Positions 6,514-7,179 of a stretch of 7,179 nucleotides of DNA are shown one piece after another. The stretch spans positions 1 through 7,179 of the forward strand of contig CAJBJW010000201.1 in the NCBI GenBank assembly GCA_903953455.1. The letters are read 5' to 3'. The DNA comes from an uncultured Pseudomonadota bacterium (GTDB lineage Bacteria > Pseudomonadota > Gammaproteobacteria > Methylococcales > Methylomonadaceae). Made by a program: the position numbers and the translations under genes. How positions within the stretch are numbered: position 1 is the first letter of the stretch; every line of letters begins with the position of its first letter. The notes beneath the pieces were generated by a model that saw only the letters and a program-made list of their open reading frames with translations, did not search any database and was not told the DNA's origin.

Positions 6514-7179
6514 ATGAATCACAAACACGCCATTTCTTGTCCAAATTGTGCACACCAATTTAATGCAGATGAATTACTGTACCGTCAAATTGAAGATAAT
6601 TTACGTCAATCTTTTAGCGTAGAATTAGCTGATAAACAAAAACAGTTTGATCAACTCACAGCAACGCTCAACGCACAAAAGTTGCAACTTGATTACGAAA
6701 AACAAACTCTGCAAACAAAAATAGCGCAAACAGTTGAAGAACAAGTCAGAAATGAAAAATTACTTCTAGAGCAAACACTGCGCAGTGACATCAAAATAAC
6801 GTTAGAGGCACAACTGTCAACGCAAATGGAGGCTATGCGCACCGAACTCAATTCGCAATCCGAAAAACTACAAGAATTTAACAAAGCTAAAGCGGATATA
6901 GAGCGTTTGACACGTGAGAAAATGGAATTAAAAGGTGATATTGAGGCGCAAGCAGAAGCGAAATTAACTCAATTACTACGCGAAGAAAAACAAAAAATTG
7001 AGAGCAATCTTGAACTCAAAATGCGTGATAAAGAACACGAAATTGAACGATTAAAAAATCAGATTCAAGAAGCACAGCGTGTTGCAGAGCAAGGTTCTAT
7101 GCAGGCACAAGGCGAAGTTCAAGAACTTGCAATTGAAGAATGGTTGCGCGATCAATTTCCCTTTGACGAGATTGCCGAA
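6514..7179 (+). CDS. DUF2130-type coiled-coil protein with N-terminal CxxC (3' end outside window)
   Basis: Open frame of 222 codons from the ATG at 6514 to the window edge, with no stop. Three parts are visible. Residues 7-16 contain CPNC (9-12) followed by a His, like the half zinc ribbon that opens many DUF2130 proteins. Residues about 25-200 are rich in Glu, Lys, Gln and Leu with almost no Pro or Gly, and should form a long coiled coil. From 200, GEVQELAIEEWL and QFPFDEI (214-220) match the start of the DUF2130 domain, whose remainder lies beyond the window. The family has no established function that I know of; its coiled-coil plus nuclease-like C-terminal layout resembles RmuC proteins, but that link is inference. 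No neighbour suggests a pathway. Assignment to the family is fairly sure, role unknown. Confidence 0.85.
   Translation, partial: MNHKHAISCPNCAHQFNADELLYRQIEDNLRQSFSVELADKQKQFDQLTATLNAQKLQLDYEKQTLQTKIAQTVEEQVRNEKLLLEQTLRSDIKITLEAQLSTQMEAMRTELNSQSEKLQEFNKAKADIERLTREKMELKGDIEAQAEAKLTQLLREEKQKIESNLELKMRDKEHEIERLKNQIQEAQRVAEQGSMQAQGEVQELAIEEWLRDQFPFDEIAE

Overview
The window is an ordinary chromosomal segment of a proteobacterium, with all genes on the + strand and tightly packed. The proteins most resemble gammaproteobacterial families: long-form PstC and PstA permeases, an ErpA-type A-type carrier, and argC next to erpA. With the AT-rich third codon positions, a low-GC gammaproteobacterium such as a Thiotrichales/Beggiatoa-like sulfur oxidiser is plausible. 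That placement is inferred from remembered family resemblance, not from a search.

Positions 1-4821 hold the end of a high-affinity phosphate uptake operon: pstC (5' end outside the window), pstA, pstB, a half-length phoU paralogue, and full-length phoU. Gaps are 6 to 18 bp, and the two phoU genes overlap by 8 bp. PstC and PstA form the membrane channel, PstB drives it with ATP, and PhoU links transporter state to phosphate signalling. The substrate-binding protein PstS and any phoB/phoR genes are not in view. A strong intrinsic terminator (4847-4874) closes the operon.

Positions 4910-5950 encode ArgC (arginine biosynthesis), with a putative promoter that overlaps the upstream terminator. Positions 6018-6350 encode ErpA (Fe-S cluster delivery) with its own plausible sigma-70 promoter. 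A 163-bp gap follows, with two hairpins and a possible extended -10 promoter. From 6514 to the window edge lies the N-terminal part of a DUF2130-type coiled-coil protein.

The item most worth a second look is the half-length PhoU paralogue (3729-4112). It aligns without gaps to the first half of the adjacent PhoU, at about 50% identity by hand count. It has an intact frame and a good ribosome binding site, but has lost the Asp of the ExxxD metal-binding motif and the whole second domain. No mobile element, CRISPR array, tRNA or rRNA was seen. No wholly new system is evident.
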